A DNA stretch of 64,000 bases from UBA11663 sp049616325 (GTDB taxonomy: Bacteria > Bacteroidota > Bacteroidia > Flavobacteriales_D > Sanyastnellaceae), in NCBI GenBank assembly GCA_049616325.1, contig JBMZHG010000002.1, positions 1 through 64,000 on the forward strand, written 5' to 3'. The translations under genes were made by a program, and so were the position numbers. Under the pieces are notes generated by a model. It did not search any database. It had not been told where the DNA came from and saw nothing but the letters and a program-made list of their open reading frames with translations. Positions 50,368-62,100 of the stretch are shown in pieces; position 1 is the first letter of the stretch, and the number at the start of each line of letters is the position of its first letter.

Positions 50368-51798
50368 ATGGAGGTACGGAATTTTGTCGACGGCGCGCTC
50401 GAAACGACCGCATCAGTCTTGGAAAATGTGGCCCCCGGTTCGGGCGAAGTTTATGGCACTTTGCCCCGTTCGGGTGCGGCTGAGGTGGACCGCGCGATGG
50501 CCGCAGCCAAGCGTGCTTTTCCGTCGTGGTCGTCTACCCCGGCGGCGGAGCGAGCAGCGTGCTTGGACCGGTTGGCGGACGCCGTGAGAGACCACGCCGC
50601 GATGTTGGCCGAGGCCGAGGCCCGCGACAACGGCAAGCCGGTCTCGCTCGCGGCCCACGTCGACATTCCGCGGGCGGAAAAGAACCTGCGCTTCTACGCG
50701 ACAGGCATCCAGCATTTCGCCAGCCAGAGTCACGCGATGGAAGGCGAAGCCATCAACTACACCCTTCGCAAGCCGCTGGGCGTGGTGGCGTGCATCAGCC
50801 CGTGGAATTTGCCGCTCTACCTCTTTACGTGGAAGGTGGCTCCGGCACTCGCTGCCGGCAATTGTGTGGTGGCCAAACCCTCGGAACTCACCCCCGTCAC
50901 GGCCTACCTCTTGAGCACGTGGATTTCTCAAGCGGGTTTCCCTCCGGGCGTGTTCAACGTGCTGCACGGACTCGGACCGGAGGTGGGCGAGGCGATGGTG
51001 ACCCACCCCGACATCGCTGCGGTGTCGTTTACGGGCGGCACAGTGACGGGGGCGCGCATTGCGGGCCATGTGGCGCCCAAATTCAAAAAGATGAGCCTTG
51101 AGCTCGGAGGCAAGAACCCCGCCGTGATTTTCGCCGACGCCGACTTCGACGAGGCGCTGCGCACCACGCTCCGGAGTTCCTTCGCGAACCAAGGTCAGAT
51201 TTGCCTGTGCGGATCCCGCATCTTGATTGAGCGGCCGATCTACGAGAAGTTCCGGGACGCGCTCGTGGCCAAGGCTTCGAAGATGGAGGCGGGCGACCCG
51301 CTTCACCCGGCCACCAAAATGGGGGCGGTGGTGTCGGAAGACCACATGAACAAGATTCTGGGCTACATCGAGCTCGCCCGCGAAGAAGGGGGCAGGGTGT
51401 TGTGCGGCGGCCAGCGCGTCCATCCCAACGGCGTCCCAAAAGGCTTTTACGTTGCACCCACCGTCATCGAAGGCCTCGGCCCCGAATGCCGCACCAATCA
51501 GGAGGAAATTTTTGGTCCGGTCGTCACTTTGCAGCCCTTTGACACGGAAGACGAAGCCTTAGCCCTGGCCAACAACACCGCCTACGGCCTCGCCGCCACG
51601 CTCTGGACAAGCGACCTCAAGCGGGCGCACCGCGTGGCGTCGCACATTGAGTCCGGCATTGTTTGGGTGAACACGTGGCTGCTTCGCGACTTGCGCACGC
51701 CTTTTGGAGGCGTCAAAGCCTCCGGCGTGGGGCGGGAAGGGGGGTTCGAAGCCTTGGAATTCTTCACCGAACCCCAAAACATCTGCATCAAGCTCTGA
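50368..51798 (+). CDS. Aldehyde dehydrogenase, ALDH8 / 2-aminomuconate-semialdehyde dehydrogenase type
   Basis: The product has 476 residues. The NAD-binding loop SFTGGTVTGARI, the general base SLELGGKNP (E246) and the catalytic Cys in FANQGQICLCGSRI (C279) make it an active NAD(P)-dependent aldehyde dehydrogenase. The run PLGVVACISPWNLPLYLFTW and the start FVDGALETTASVLENV are close to the ALDH8A1/2-hydroxymuconic-semialdehyde dehydrogenase group, which oxidises aminomuconate semialdehyde in kynurenine (tryptophan) breakdown. No kynurenine-pathway gene is adjacent, so the substrate stays tentative. The start is fixed by family alignment and a TAACTTCG element 6 bases upstream. Confidence 0.88.
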   Translation: MEVRNFVDGALETTASVLENVAPGSGEVYGTLPRSGAAEVDRAMAAAKRAFPSWSSTPAAERAACLDRLADAVRDHAAMLAEAEARDNGKPVSLAAHVDIPRAEKNLRFYATGIQHFASQSHAMEGEAINYTLRKPLGVVACISPWNLPLYLFTWKVAPALAAGNCVVAKPSELTPVTAYLLSTWISQAGFPPGVFNVLHGLGPEVGEAMVTHPDIAAVSFTGGTVTGARIAGHVAPKFKKMSLELGGKNPAVIFADADFDEALRTTLRSSFANQGQICLCGSRILIERPIYEKFRDALVAKASKMEAGDPLHPATKMGAVVSEDHMNKILGYIELAREEGGRVLCGGQRVHPNGVPKGFYVAPTVIEGLGPECRTNQEEIFGPVVTLQPFDTEDEALALANNTAYGLAATLWTSDLKRAHRVASHIESGIVWVNTWLLRDLRTPFGGVKASGVGREGGFEALEFFTEPQNICIKL

Positions 51799-51839
51799 GC
51801 CTCAGCACTTGCTGAATCTTCTCCGGCCTGCGCCAGAAA

Positions 51840-53027
51840 TCAATTGCCTCCCAGGGCGTCGATGGCGGCCTGCATGGCCGACAACTGCGAATTCAAGGTG
51901 TCAACTTGGGCTTGCAAGCCTGCGATCAACAGCACGAGGTCTTGGCCGCTTGCGATGACTTTGCCCGAGGCGGTGATGTTGCCGAGGTTGTCCACTTGGA
52001 ACGCGTCGCTCCGGTTGTCCATGTCGGCGCCGTTTCCGACGGCGAACAGCACGCCTGTTTGGCCTTCCAAATTCCATTGCCCCACGACGGTGCCATTTTC
52101 CTGGTCCGCCACCACGTTGTAGCCCACGGCTGCGGAACTGGATGCCGTTGCGGTCGAACCGCGGCCAGAGGCGTGGCTGTAGAGGCCAGACGCCACGGTT
52201 TGGTACCCTTCCGCGTGGGCGGCAAACCCACTTGACAAGGTTTGGAAGCCTTCGCTGTGTGCCGCGTCGGCGGTGGCCGAGGTGCCCTCTCCTTCGGCGT
52301 GAGCGCAGGTTGCAGATGCGGTGGTGTTTCGGTTTTCAGCGTGGCTGTAGAGGCCGTTCGCAGTGCTCTGGTAGCCTTCAGCGTGTGCCGCGGTGTTGCT
52401 GGCTTCCGTCCGGTAGCCTTCGGAGTGGCTGTAATTGCTTAGGGCGTCGGTTTGGTAGCCTTCCGCGTGTGCGGCGACCCCGCTTGCCTGCGACCCAAAC
52501 CCCTGGGCGTGCGCAGCGGTAGAAATCGCGCTTGACCCTTCGCCGATGGCACTTGAGCACACCCCTGTCGCGACGCTGTTTTGGTTGCTCGCAAAGCTGT
52601 ACGCTCCGGAGGCGGTGGTGTTCCGGCCTTGGGCTTGGGAGTACGTTCCGCTCGCCGTGGTGCCAAATCCCTGAGCCAAGGTTTGGGTGATGTTCAGCGA
52701 ACCGTTGACTTGACCGCGCGGCCCGACTTCTCCAGCAGGAATGACGTCTTCGTACGTGCTTACGCTGAGGACGACGCGCGCGCTGTCCACGGTCGACACC
52801 CCGGTTCCTCCTCCCTCAACGGGCAGGACGCCACTCGGCAAAAACGACCCTCCGAAAAAGGTCAAGAACGTGATCAAGTCTCCGGTTTCGATGCTTTCGT
52901 TTCCGTTGGCGTCCGGGTTGTACGGGAATCCGGGCTCGGACTGCGACCACGTTGCATTAACCGTACTCAGAGTCAAGATGATCGTCGCGGCCAGGGCGGG
53001 GATTCGGGAGAAAGAGGTCCAGTTCAT
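51840..53027 (-). CDS. Secreted protein with YadA-head-like beta-roll repeats and dockerin-like motif
   Basis: The product has 395 residues from the ATG at 53027, with a signal peptide ending near ATWSQ. A dockerin-like motif ESIETGDLITFLTFF (~45-60) is followed by a short linker and about a dozen head repeats of ~14-16 residues (AHAEGYQTVASGLYSHASGR and similar), the motif of YadA-type trimeric adhesin heads and some phage tail spikes. A domain around 305-350 and a short coiled coil (LQAQVDTLNSQLSAMQAAI) end the protein. There is no membrane-anchor barrel. Trimerisation is inferred. A TATCTTGG element 5 bases upstream sets the start. Confidence 0.78.
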   Translation of the reverse strand: MNWTSFSRIPALAATIILTLSTVNATWSQSEPGFPYNPDANGNESIETGDLITFLTFFGGSFLPSGVLPVEGGGTGVSTVDSARVVLSVSTYEDVIPAGEVGPRGQVNGSLNITQTLAQGFGTTASGTYSQAQGRNTTASGAYSFASNQNSVATGVCSSAIGEGSSAISTAAHAQGFGSQASGVAAHAEGYQTDALSNYSHSEGYRTEASNTAAHAEGYQSTANGLYSHAENRNTTASATCAHAEGEGTSATADAAHSEGFQTLSSGFAAHAEGYQTVASGLYSHASGRGSTATASSSAAVGYNVVADQENGTVVGQWNLEGQTGVLFAVGNGADMDNRSDAFQVDNLGNITASGKVIASGQDLVLLIAGLQAQVDTLNSQLSAMQAAIDALGGN

Positions 53028-53032
53028 GACAT

Positions 53033-53040
53033 CCAAGATA
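53033..53040 (-). promoter_or_regulatory. Promoter -7-like element TATCTTGG of the YadA-head-like gene
   Basis: On the minus strand TATCTTGG ends 5 bases before the ATG at 53027. It follows directly after the terminator of the giant gene upstream, so this gene has its own transcript. Confidence 0.55.
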
Positions 53041-53049
53041 CGACCGAGC

Positions 53050-53083
53050 AAAAAAAGAAGGCCGTCCCTCGGGACGGCCTTCC
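53050..53083 (-). terminator. Intrinsic terminator of the giant surface-protein gene
   Basis: On the minus strand a 10-11-bp stem (AAGGCCGTCC / GGACGGCCTT) with a 4-base loop is followed by T6. It lies 30 bases after the stop of the 3047-residue gene. Confidence 0.9.
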
Positions 53084-53112
53084 AAATTCAATGCGCAAGC
53101 TCAGTGGGAGGG

Positions 53113-56100
53113 TTACTCAATAACAAGAAGTTTTTTCGTCGTCACGAACTCCTTCGCATTGATTCGGATCTGATACATGCCAGATTCCAATCCCTGAGCG
53201 TTAATGTTGAGGGTGGTACTATAGTCAGCCATGATTTGGCCTTGGTAGATCATTTCCACCAAACCACCACTCATGTCGTACATAGCCACAGTTGCGACTA
53301 CGTCTTGCTCTGCCTCCAACACGAGCGTTGTTTGCCCGTTGGTTGGGTTCGGGTGCAAGGTGACAATTTGGATGAGATCCTTCGGCGTCACCAAACCAGA
53401 GTCTTCACCTTCTTGAATTCCACCTTCGTCAAGAGGATTCATCAAGCTGCTATTGCCAGCAATGGTGTAGCTAAACTCGTTGCTGTTTCCAGCGCAGTCT
53501 TCGACGCAGTAGGTCAAAGTTGTGCTCCAATCTTGCATGAAGTCGAGGTCTCCAAAGAGGTCACCTGAACCCATAACAGTCATTGGGGTTTCGCCGTTGA
53601 TCTGGATCTGACCAGAGTAGTAGAACCAACCGCTGAAGCCGAAGTTTTCGTTTTTGTTGTTGGCTCCTTCGCCGAACTGGAAGCCGAAGTACTTGTTCAT
53701 TGGCTGGTGCGTCAGCATGAGGCTCGTCCCCGCGAGGGAACCGCCACCGGTGATTGTACCTGAAGTCAACGTCGTGTACTTCCACTCCAAGTGGTTGCCC
53801 AAACCGCAGTCAGACTTGTAGCTCTCCAGCCCAGGGGTGTCGAGCCACTCCTCCCACGTCAGCAGCGATTCGAAGTTGGCATCTACTGTCAGCGTAGCTG
53901 AAGCGTCGTCCACCATGGTCGCTGTCATGGACACGTGCACAGAACCGTCAGCGTTCAACGTGGCCGTACCCTCGTCCGTCGTGTAGTATTCACCTCCGAG
54001 GAAGTTGAACATGCGTATGCCGTGAGCAACGGGGTTGTTGTCGCAGGTTTGGCCGTCGGCCATCACTTCTGGGGTGGCGATGGAGCCCGACGTGGTTTCA
54101 CCACCCGTCAAGAACGGGTTGTTAATGCCAGTTGCGTTCACATCCACCAAGTAAGCGAGGCCTTCCTCCAATCCGAGGACGTCCATCAACATGGCGTTGG
54201 CTTCTGACGTGGCTGCGGAGTCGCAAGACTCGGGCTCTTGGCAGTTGTCCGTCGCCGTTGGGCTCACCAAGCCAGGCAAGGTCAACGAACCGTAATAGTC
54301 GTCGTACGACACACTCACCGTTTCACCGTTCATCAAGCCACCCACGTTCAAGAACGTTGGTGCCGTGGTGTCTTCCACTTCAATCATTTGGGTGTGTGAC
54401 GTGGCATTGCCGCACTCGTCTTCCACACTCCAAACACGCGTGATTGTGTACGTTTGAGGGCACTCACCGTCTTCGATGGTTTCCTCGAACATGACTTCCA
54501 CGTCAGAACAGTTGTCCATTGCAGACAAGACCGCAGCTTCAGGGACGTTGTCGCATTCCACTGTGTCATCCGCAGGCAACGCTTCGTTGAAGGCTGGAGC
54601 TTGGGTGTCTTGGATGGCGATGACTTGCGCCGCCGTCGTTGCATTGCCGCATGCGTCGGTGGCCGTGAACGTGCGAGTCACTTCGTACGTGTTGGCACAC
54701 GTCCAAGTTGTGTCCGCAACGAGTTCAATCGTCACATCTCCACAGTTGTCAGTAGCAGAAGCGTCGTCGAGCGGGTGCTCGTCGCTGCATTCAGCGGTGT
54801 AGTCTGCAGGAATGGTCAACTCAGGCGCCGTGGTGTCTTCTACCGTCAACACTTGCGTGTGCGATGTGGTGTTGCCGCAATCGTCTGAAACCGTCCACAA
54901 GCGAGTGATGGTGTACGCGTTCGGGCACTCACCTTCTTCCATACTTTCCGTAAAGATCACGTTCACATCTTGGCAGTTGTCCACCGCCGTCAACGATTCC
55001 GCAGCAGGAATGGCGTCACATTCCACCGTGGCGTCGGCAGGAAGCTCCTCCACAATTGTAGGAGCGGTCGTGTCTTGGATCGTGATTGTTTGCGTGGCCG
55101 TAGAGGTGTTTCCGCATTCATCCGTTGCCGTGAACTGACGCGTGACCACGTAAGACTGAGCGCAGTCGCCAGCCAAGGTGTCGGTCACCAATTCAAGAGT
55201 CACTTCACCGCAGTTGTCGTAGGCGTACGCGTCGCCGAGCGGATGCTCGTCGCTGCACTCAGCCGTGAAGTCTTCGGGGATGGTCAACTCAGGCGCCGTC
55301 GTGTCCTGAACCGTAATGGTCTGCTGGGCCACGGTTGCGTTGTCGCAGTTGTCTTCCGCGGTAAACGTGCGGACAATCGTGAAGGATTGTGGGCAATCGC
55401 CTGCAATCGTGTCACGTTGTTCCGTGATCGTCGCTCCAGAACAGTTGTCTGTGGCTTCCGCCGCATCGAACACGAGCATTTCGTCGCACTCGGCGGTGTA
55501 ATCCGCAGGAACCAAGGTGAATTCAGGAGCGATCGAATCAATCAAGCTGATGTACTGCTCCATCGTGCTTACGTTGCCGCACTCGTCGATTGCGGTATAC
55601 TCGCGGCGGTAAGTACCGACAGGAATGGCGCAACCTCCGCTGATGGGCGAATCTTCCCAAGTCAAGGTGAATTCTCCACACTCATCAGAAGCTGAAGCGT
55701 AAGCATCGTCCTCGCTGTACGAGTCGCAAGACACGTCGATGTCCGTCAAGCCGTCGATGGCTGGTGCCGTCGTGTCTTGGATCGTGAACGTCGCCGTCGT
55801 GCTGTTGCTGTTGCCGCACTCGTCCATCACGGTGAAGGTCACCGTAGCAGAACCGGTAGCTGCGCAACCGACACTCAAGCTGTCGAAATCGTTGCTCCAC
55901 GAAATGTTGTTGCAGTTGTCTTCCGCAGTTGCTCCACCGTGTGAAGCCAACCACTCAGCCAACGCAGCTTCATTTCCAGCACCGTCGCACTCTACCGTCA
56001 AGTCAGAGGCATCCTCCAAGGCAGGAGCCGTGGTGTCCTGAATTGTGATGATTTGAGATGCCGTCGTGGAGTGGCCGCAGTCGTCCATGGCCACAAATGT

Positions 56101-59100
56101 GCGAACCACCGTGTAGTTGCTGACGCAAGAACCCGCCGTGGTGTCCGCCGTCATTTCGATGGTGACGTTGCCACAGTTGTCGCTGGCCATAGCCTCTTCG
56201 AGCGGGTGCTCGTCGCTGCATTCAGCCGTGTAGTCTGCAGGCAGGTAGGTGAATTCAGGAGCCGTCGTGTCTTCGATCGTGATGGTTTGGGCAGCCGTCG
56301 TGGCATTGCCGCAAGCATCCGTCGCCGTAAACGTGCGCGTTACCACGTAATCTCCAGCGCAAGCGCCAAAGGCCGTGTCCGCCACCAACGTGATGCTCAC
56401 GTCACCGCAGTTGTCCGTCGCAGAAGCGTCGTCGAGCGGATGCTCGTCGCTGCATTCGGCGGTGTAGTCTGCAGGGATGGTCAACTGAGGTGCCGTTTCA
56501 TCGTTCACTGTCACCGTTTGAGATGCAGAGGCTTCGTTGTCGCAGTTGTCTGTAGCCGTCCAAGTGCGAATCAACGTGTACGAGTTGGGGCAATCGCTAG
56601 GAATGACTTCCTCGACCAACACCACCACCACGTTTTCGTCGGTCAAGTCAGAAACGACAGGCGCTTCATACGTGACTTCAGAAGCGCATGACACTTCGTA
56701 GTCTGCAGGAACGGAGTCAAAAACGGGGTCGAGGTCGTCTTCGAGCGTGATGATGATCTCGGCCATGGACATGTTGCCACAGTTGTCGATGATGGTCAGT
56801 ACACGCAAGTACGAAGCCGTTTCACCGAAGAAGTTCGGGTGAGGCTGGTTGGCGCATCCACCTGACAATGGCAAGTCCATCACCAAGCAGGTGTCCAAAC
56901 CGCTGCAGTCATCCACGTACCACACAGGATCGTCCCCCGTGCCGTCGATCAATTCCCAGCACTCGTCGGGTGGGTACAAGCCCTCCACGTCGTACTCGTG
57001 CGCAGGAATGGTCACTTCCATAGGTCCAACGTAGCTCGGAGCCACGTCGTCAATGACGTTGATTGTCTGAATCAACTGGCTCGAGTTGCCGCAAACGTCC
57101 GTAAAGGTGTAGGTGCGCTCCACTTGAACGCAGCCGTCGGTTCTCACAGAACCGTCTTCGTTGAGGGTGATGATTTCATCCTCATTGACGTCAAACTCGA
57201 TGGTAACGTCGCCTTCACAGTTGTCAGTGGCACTCACGTCACCAAAGATTTGATCAGGGTTCTCGTTGTAGTCGGCGCAAGACACGTCAGCCATTGATGC
57301 GTAGCCCACAGGAGCTTCGTCGTCACCAACCGTGATGATTTGTGTGTGTGAGATGGCGTTTCCGCATGCATCAGAAGTGCTCCACGTGCGCGTCACAGTG
57401 TAACGGTTGGGGCACGTTTGGTCGCTGATTTCTTCCGTGAACTCCACCTCCAAGGCGTTGTCGCAATTGTCCGAAGCGGTCAACACAGCGGCTTCAGGCT
57501 CTTCGCAAGTCACCTCCATGTCGGCAGGGAGGGTCTCGTTCCAAACAGGGTCGCTGTCGTCCGTGAATGTCAACACTTGAACGTGTTGCGTCGTGTTTCC
57601 ACAGTGATCAGTTACGCTCCATGTGCGCTCAATCTGGTACGAACCAACGCCTTCTTCGCACAACCAGATTTGGTCCGACTCAGCAGAAGTGATTTCCAAA
57701 TCTTGGTCGAGGCACAAATCGCAGTTGTCAGAAGCGGTCGGGTAACCACCCGTTGCTTCGATTGCTTGGTTGGCCGCGCATGAACCGTCGAGCGAGATGG
57801 TCAAGTCAGCAGGGATCGACGTGAACTCAGGCGCCACGTTGTCGTAAATCGGAACGTACTGATCCGCGTAAGACATGTTCCCGCAATCGTCGATGGCCAC
57901 CCACTGTCGGTACCACACACCGATGCAGCCTCCGCTCATCAAAATGGCGTTCACTTGGATATCCAGGTCGGCATCGCCAGAATCAAACACCCCTCCCGTG
58001 TTCAACAGGTACTCGGGGTTGTTCATCAAATCGAGGGTAGCCTCTTCACATGGAAGTGGGTCAAGCGTTTCGCTTGGGTTCGCCCAAACAGGAGTTTGCG
58101 TGTCGATGAGGACAATCTGCTGCTCTGCTGTAGCGCTGTTTCCGCAATCGTCCGTCACTGTATAGGTACGATCAAAAACGGAACCACTTGGGATGTCAAG
58201 GCAAGTCGTCTCTTCAGACGGAGCGTCCGTCCATTCAACGCTAACCATTCCCGACCACACGAATGAGCAGTCGTCGTTCACAGAGAATTGTGCTTGGTCG
58301 CCTCCAAGGATTTGACCGATTTGATCGGCCATCACCATCATGCCATCGTTTCCGACGTAGGTGTCGAATTCGATTTCAAGGATGTTCGAAGCCCAAATCT
58401 CAGGAGCCGTGGTATCCGTGATGTTGATGGGGTACTCAAGCGTCGAAGAATTGCCACAGTTATCCGTTGCTGTTATAGTTCTCTTAATGACATAGCATGA
58501 TCCCTCGCCTTGCACGGCAGCATCATCAACCCACGACACCTCCACTGGAGAGTTCATGTTGTCATATGCCGTGGACCAATTGGAATTGTAGATTGAAGAC
58601 CAAACGCCATCTCCGTCCACACTCCAAGTACGCAATGCGCAGTCTTCAATGACCAATGGGTAAAGTTGATCAGAACTGTAGTCACCGCAGTCTACGAAAA
58701 TTTCATTCGCAAGAATTACTGGTGCTTCGTCATCCTGTATGTGAACTACTTGGTCAAATGAACTCACGTTTCCACAGGCATCTTGCGCATAGTAAGTACG
58801 TGACAGGCTTCCAGGGTTGCTGCAGGCGCCACTTTGTAGGCTTTGCTCGAACCACACGTCGTCAATGCCTGAGCAATCGTCAGCTTCGTAGACCATGACA
58901 TTAAGATCTTCACAAGAAATTGTAGTCTCGTACGGAGTGCCGCTGAAGTCGGGTCCTTGTGTGTCTTGAACCTCGATTGTTTGCGAATGAACGCGGGTAT
59001 TTCCACTTCCATCAGTGGCGGTCCAACCGCGGAAAATCACAAATTGTCCGGGGCAGCTTCCGTAGGCAACTTCTTCGATGAATTCGACAGAACCACAAGG

Positions 59101-62100
59101 GTTAGAAGGCTCGTTACATCCGTCATAAATGGGGTCCCATTGGGCACAATTGTCAGATGTAATGAGGCAAGGTACCGCAATACTCCAATTGCAGTCGGCA
59201 TCATGGATGTCACTCCATTCAACGACATAAGATTCTGGCGCATTGTGGAAGATAGGGGCTTCGGTGTCATTGACAGACCAGGTTTGGGTAACGTACTGCG
59301 ATTGACCTTGCTCGAAGTCAATCATGGCATACGTCAATTCAACGAATTCACCACCACAATCAGTGTCAAACAAAACTGGATCACTGAGGTCGGCGATGAC
59401 ATCACCAGAAAAACCGATGACTGATTGACCATTCAAGACACCCTGCCATCCAAACCAACCTCCAAATCCGTATTCGCAGTTGTGATTGTTGCCACCGTCT
59501 CCAAGTTGGAATCGCTTGTTTTCGGAGGCCGGCATGTGAGTCAGGTAGAGTTCACCGGCCATGGAACCTGTGCCGACCAACTTCGAAATGTTGTTGCGAA
59601 GGGTGTAAACGGTCAATGCTTCAGGATCAATGTCACAATCCCATGAAGTCAACAAACCAGCACCAATGTTGTCTGACATCCATGCCGCGGCGTTTTCTTC
59701 CATGTTGAAGTACAACTCGACATCGAATGAAATCGAGGGATCCTGATCATTGAATACCTCCCCGGTCAGCACTGCCGTACCTGTTGCCCCGAAACGGGTT
59801 AGTTGAAGAGGAGTTTCACCTTCGACGAAGTAGTCTGACGCACATGCCGTTTGCGCACTCAGGCCATAGATGCGAATGGCACCATCAGGGCCAGGGCCCA
59901 TGGCCGTAGTCACCTCGTGAGTCAAGTATCCCGCATCAGCGGCGGAGTTGAAGTTGCAGAGCACGGTTGAATTGGAACACGTGTCGAGTGCCATAATTGA
60001 TGGGTCACACCCAGTTGGCAAGTCTTCTGCACACTCTACCGTCTCGTCAACAAGACTGTCGAAAAATTCCGTAGAACACCACACGTCCACAGGGTTGGAA
60101 AGTGAAATGCAGCAGTCTTCTTCGAGAGAGGTTTGAGAAGCAAGGCCGAATGCATCCAAGGCAATCGAAATCACGCCACATTCCAAATCGAAGAAAGTGA
60201 GCTGAGCTTCACAAGCACATTCATTAATGCCCCACGTTCCGACGACTACCGATCCAATGTCGGTAGATGCTGAGAGGTTCCCTCCGGCTTGCAAGACTAA
60301 CTCAAAGGAATCGTCAATCCCTGGCGCCAAAATGTTGGAGCCGCATGAAGAGGTGGCAATAAGTTCCAGCTCGTTAAACTCAGAAGCGTCGAGAGAGCAG
60401 AAAGAAGATCCATTGCAGACATCACAATCGTCGTAGAACCCTACGCAATCATCCTCGTCATCACAAATACCATCTCCGTCTTCGTCAGCAACGCACGAAC
60501 ACGTTGAGCTATCCCCGTTGCAGACCCCGCAGCTGTCCAATACTCCGACGCAATCGTCAGCTGAGTCGCAAATACCATCTCCATCCTCGTCAGCTACACA
60601 TGTTCCTCCGCAGTTCCCAATGGCGTCTACTTGGTTACCGTTGCAGTCGCAATCTCCCTCATCCACATTCGCACAACCGCACTCGTAAATGGCACCAGGG
60701 CCGTTGCAGATGCCACACGCATCCAACGCTCCAATGCAATCATCCTCATCATCGCAAATGCCGTCGTTGTCAATGTCGGCAGCACAATCGCCACCACATT
60801 CGCCAAGGGCATCTTCTTGGTTGCCCAGGCAATCGCAATCTCCCTCAGGCAGCTCGGTACAGCCGCAATCATAAACTGCCCCTTGACCATTGCAAATGCC
60901 GCAAATGTCCAACGTTCCCACGCAATCGTCTTCGTCATCACAAATGCCGTCGGCATCGATGTCTTCTTCGCAAGTTCCTCCGCATACACCTAAGGCGTCT
61001 ACTTGGTTTCCATCGCAATCGCAAGCACCTTCAGCGATGCCATTGCCGCCGCACACGCCACATTCGTCGAGAATGTTTCCATCGCAATCGCAAGCACCTT
61101 CAGCGATGCCATTGCCGCCGCACACGCCACATTCGTCGAGAATGTTTCCATCGCAATCGCAAGCACCTTCAGGTTGATCGTTGCATCCGCACTCGTAGAT
61201 GGCACCAGGACCGTTGCAAATTCCGCAAGCGTCAAGCTCGCCGACGCAATCGTCCTCGTCGTCACAAATGCCGTCCGCGTCTGCGTCCGCAGCGCAATCG
61301 CCACCGCACACGCCCAACGCGTCTTCCGTAGCAGAACCGCCGCACTCACCGGTGCAGTCCACGCCCAAAATGCACTCGCCGTCGCAGTTGAATCCTTCGG
61401 CAGCGAATTCGCATGAGCCGTCGTCTTCCGTAGCCGCTTCGTCGTAGTTGCATGCAGAAGCATCCGTGCAACCGGGGGTTGCAAGGAGGCAAGATCCGTC
61501 GTCGTACAACGCCTCAGGATCGTAGTTGCCAGCCGTTTCGTCCGTGCAGCCGCCGCACTCGTCTCCGACGCAGATGGGCAACAAGGCACGGAATTCTTGG
61601 TTTTGACTAGCCTCTTGGAAAACCTGAACTTGAATTTGACCGCTCATTGCTCCGTCCGTAGTGAACTGGGCAACGAGCACCTTCAAATCCTCACCGCCAA
61701 AAGCCACGTGGTTTCCGACCGCCTCGGCGCCTGGGAAAGGCGTGTACCATGCGCCACCTGTGGCGTCATCCACCACGATGTTCATGCCAGGAAGTGGACC
61801 TGTAAATTCTGCGCTCGCGTCAATGCTTCCCCAAATGGTAGAAGGTTGTTGAGCAGCAGGGGTGGTGGCATCTTCAGCACCGATGGTGAGGAAGCTGTCG
61901 AAGGCCATGTCCGGGAATACGGCGATAAATGCTGGGTTCAATCCAGACGCGCTCCAACTCGTGTTGAAAGCGTTGTTGTACCAAGAACCTGAGGATGACG
62001 TGAACACCAAAGAGTTCTCCGCGTCCCCGGAACAAGAGGACACATAGTCGTTCTCGTCCTGCACATTCATGTAGAGACGGTAGGTGGTCATACCGTCGAG

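Noticed and set aside
51840..53027. Prophage tail-fibre gene
   Set aside because: The repeats resemble tail spikes, but there is a signal peptide and no phage structural, integrase or lysis gene nearby.
61007..61172. Regular repeats considered as a CRISPR array
   Set aside because: The units are contiguous, have no spacers, and keep one reading frame encoding Cys/Asp-rich repeats.
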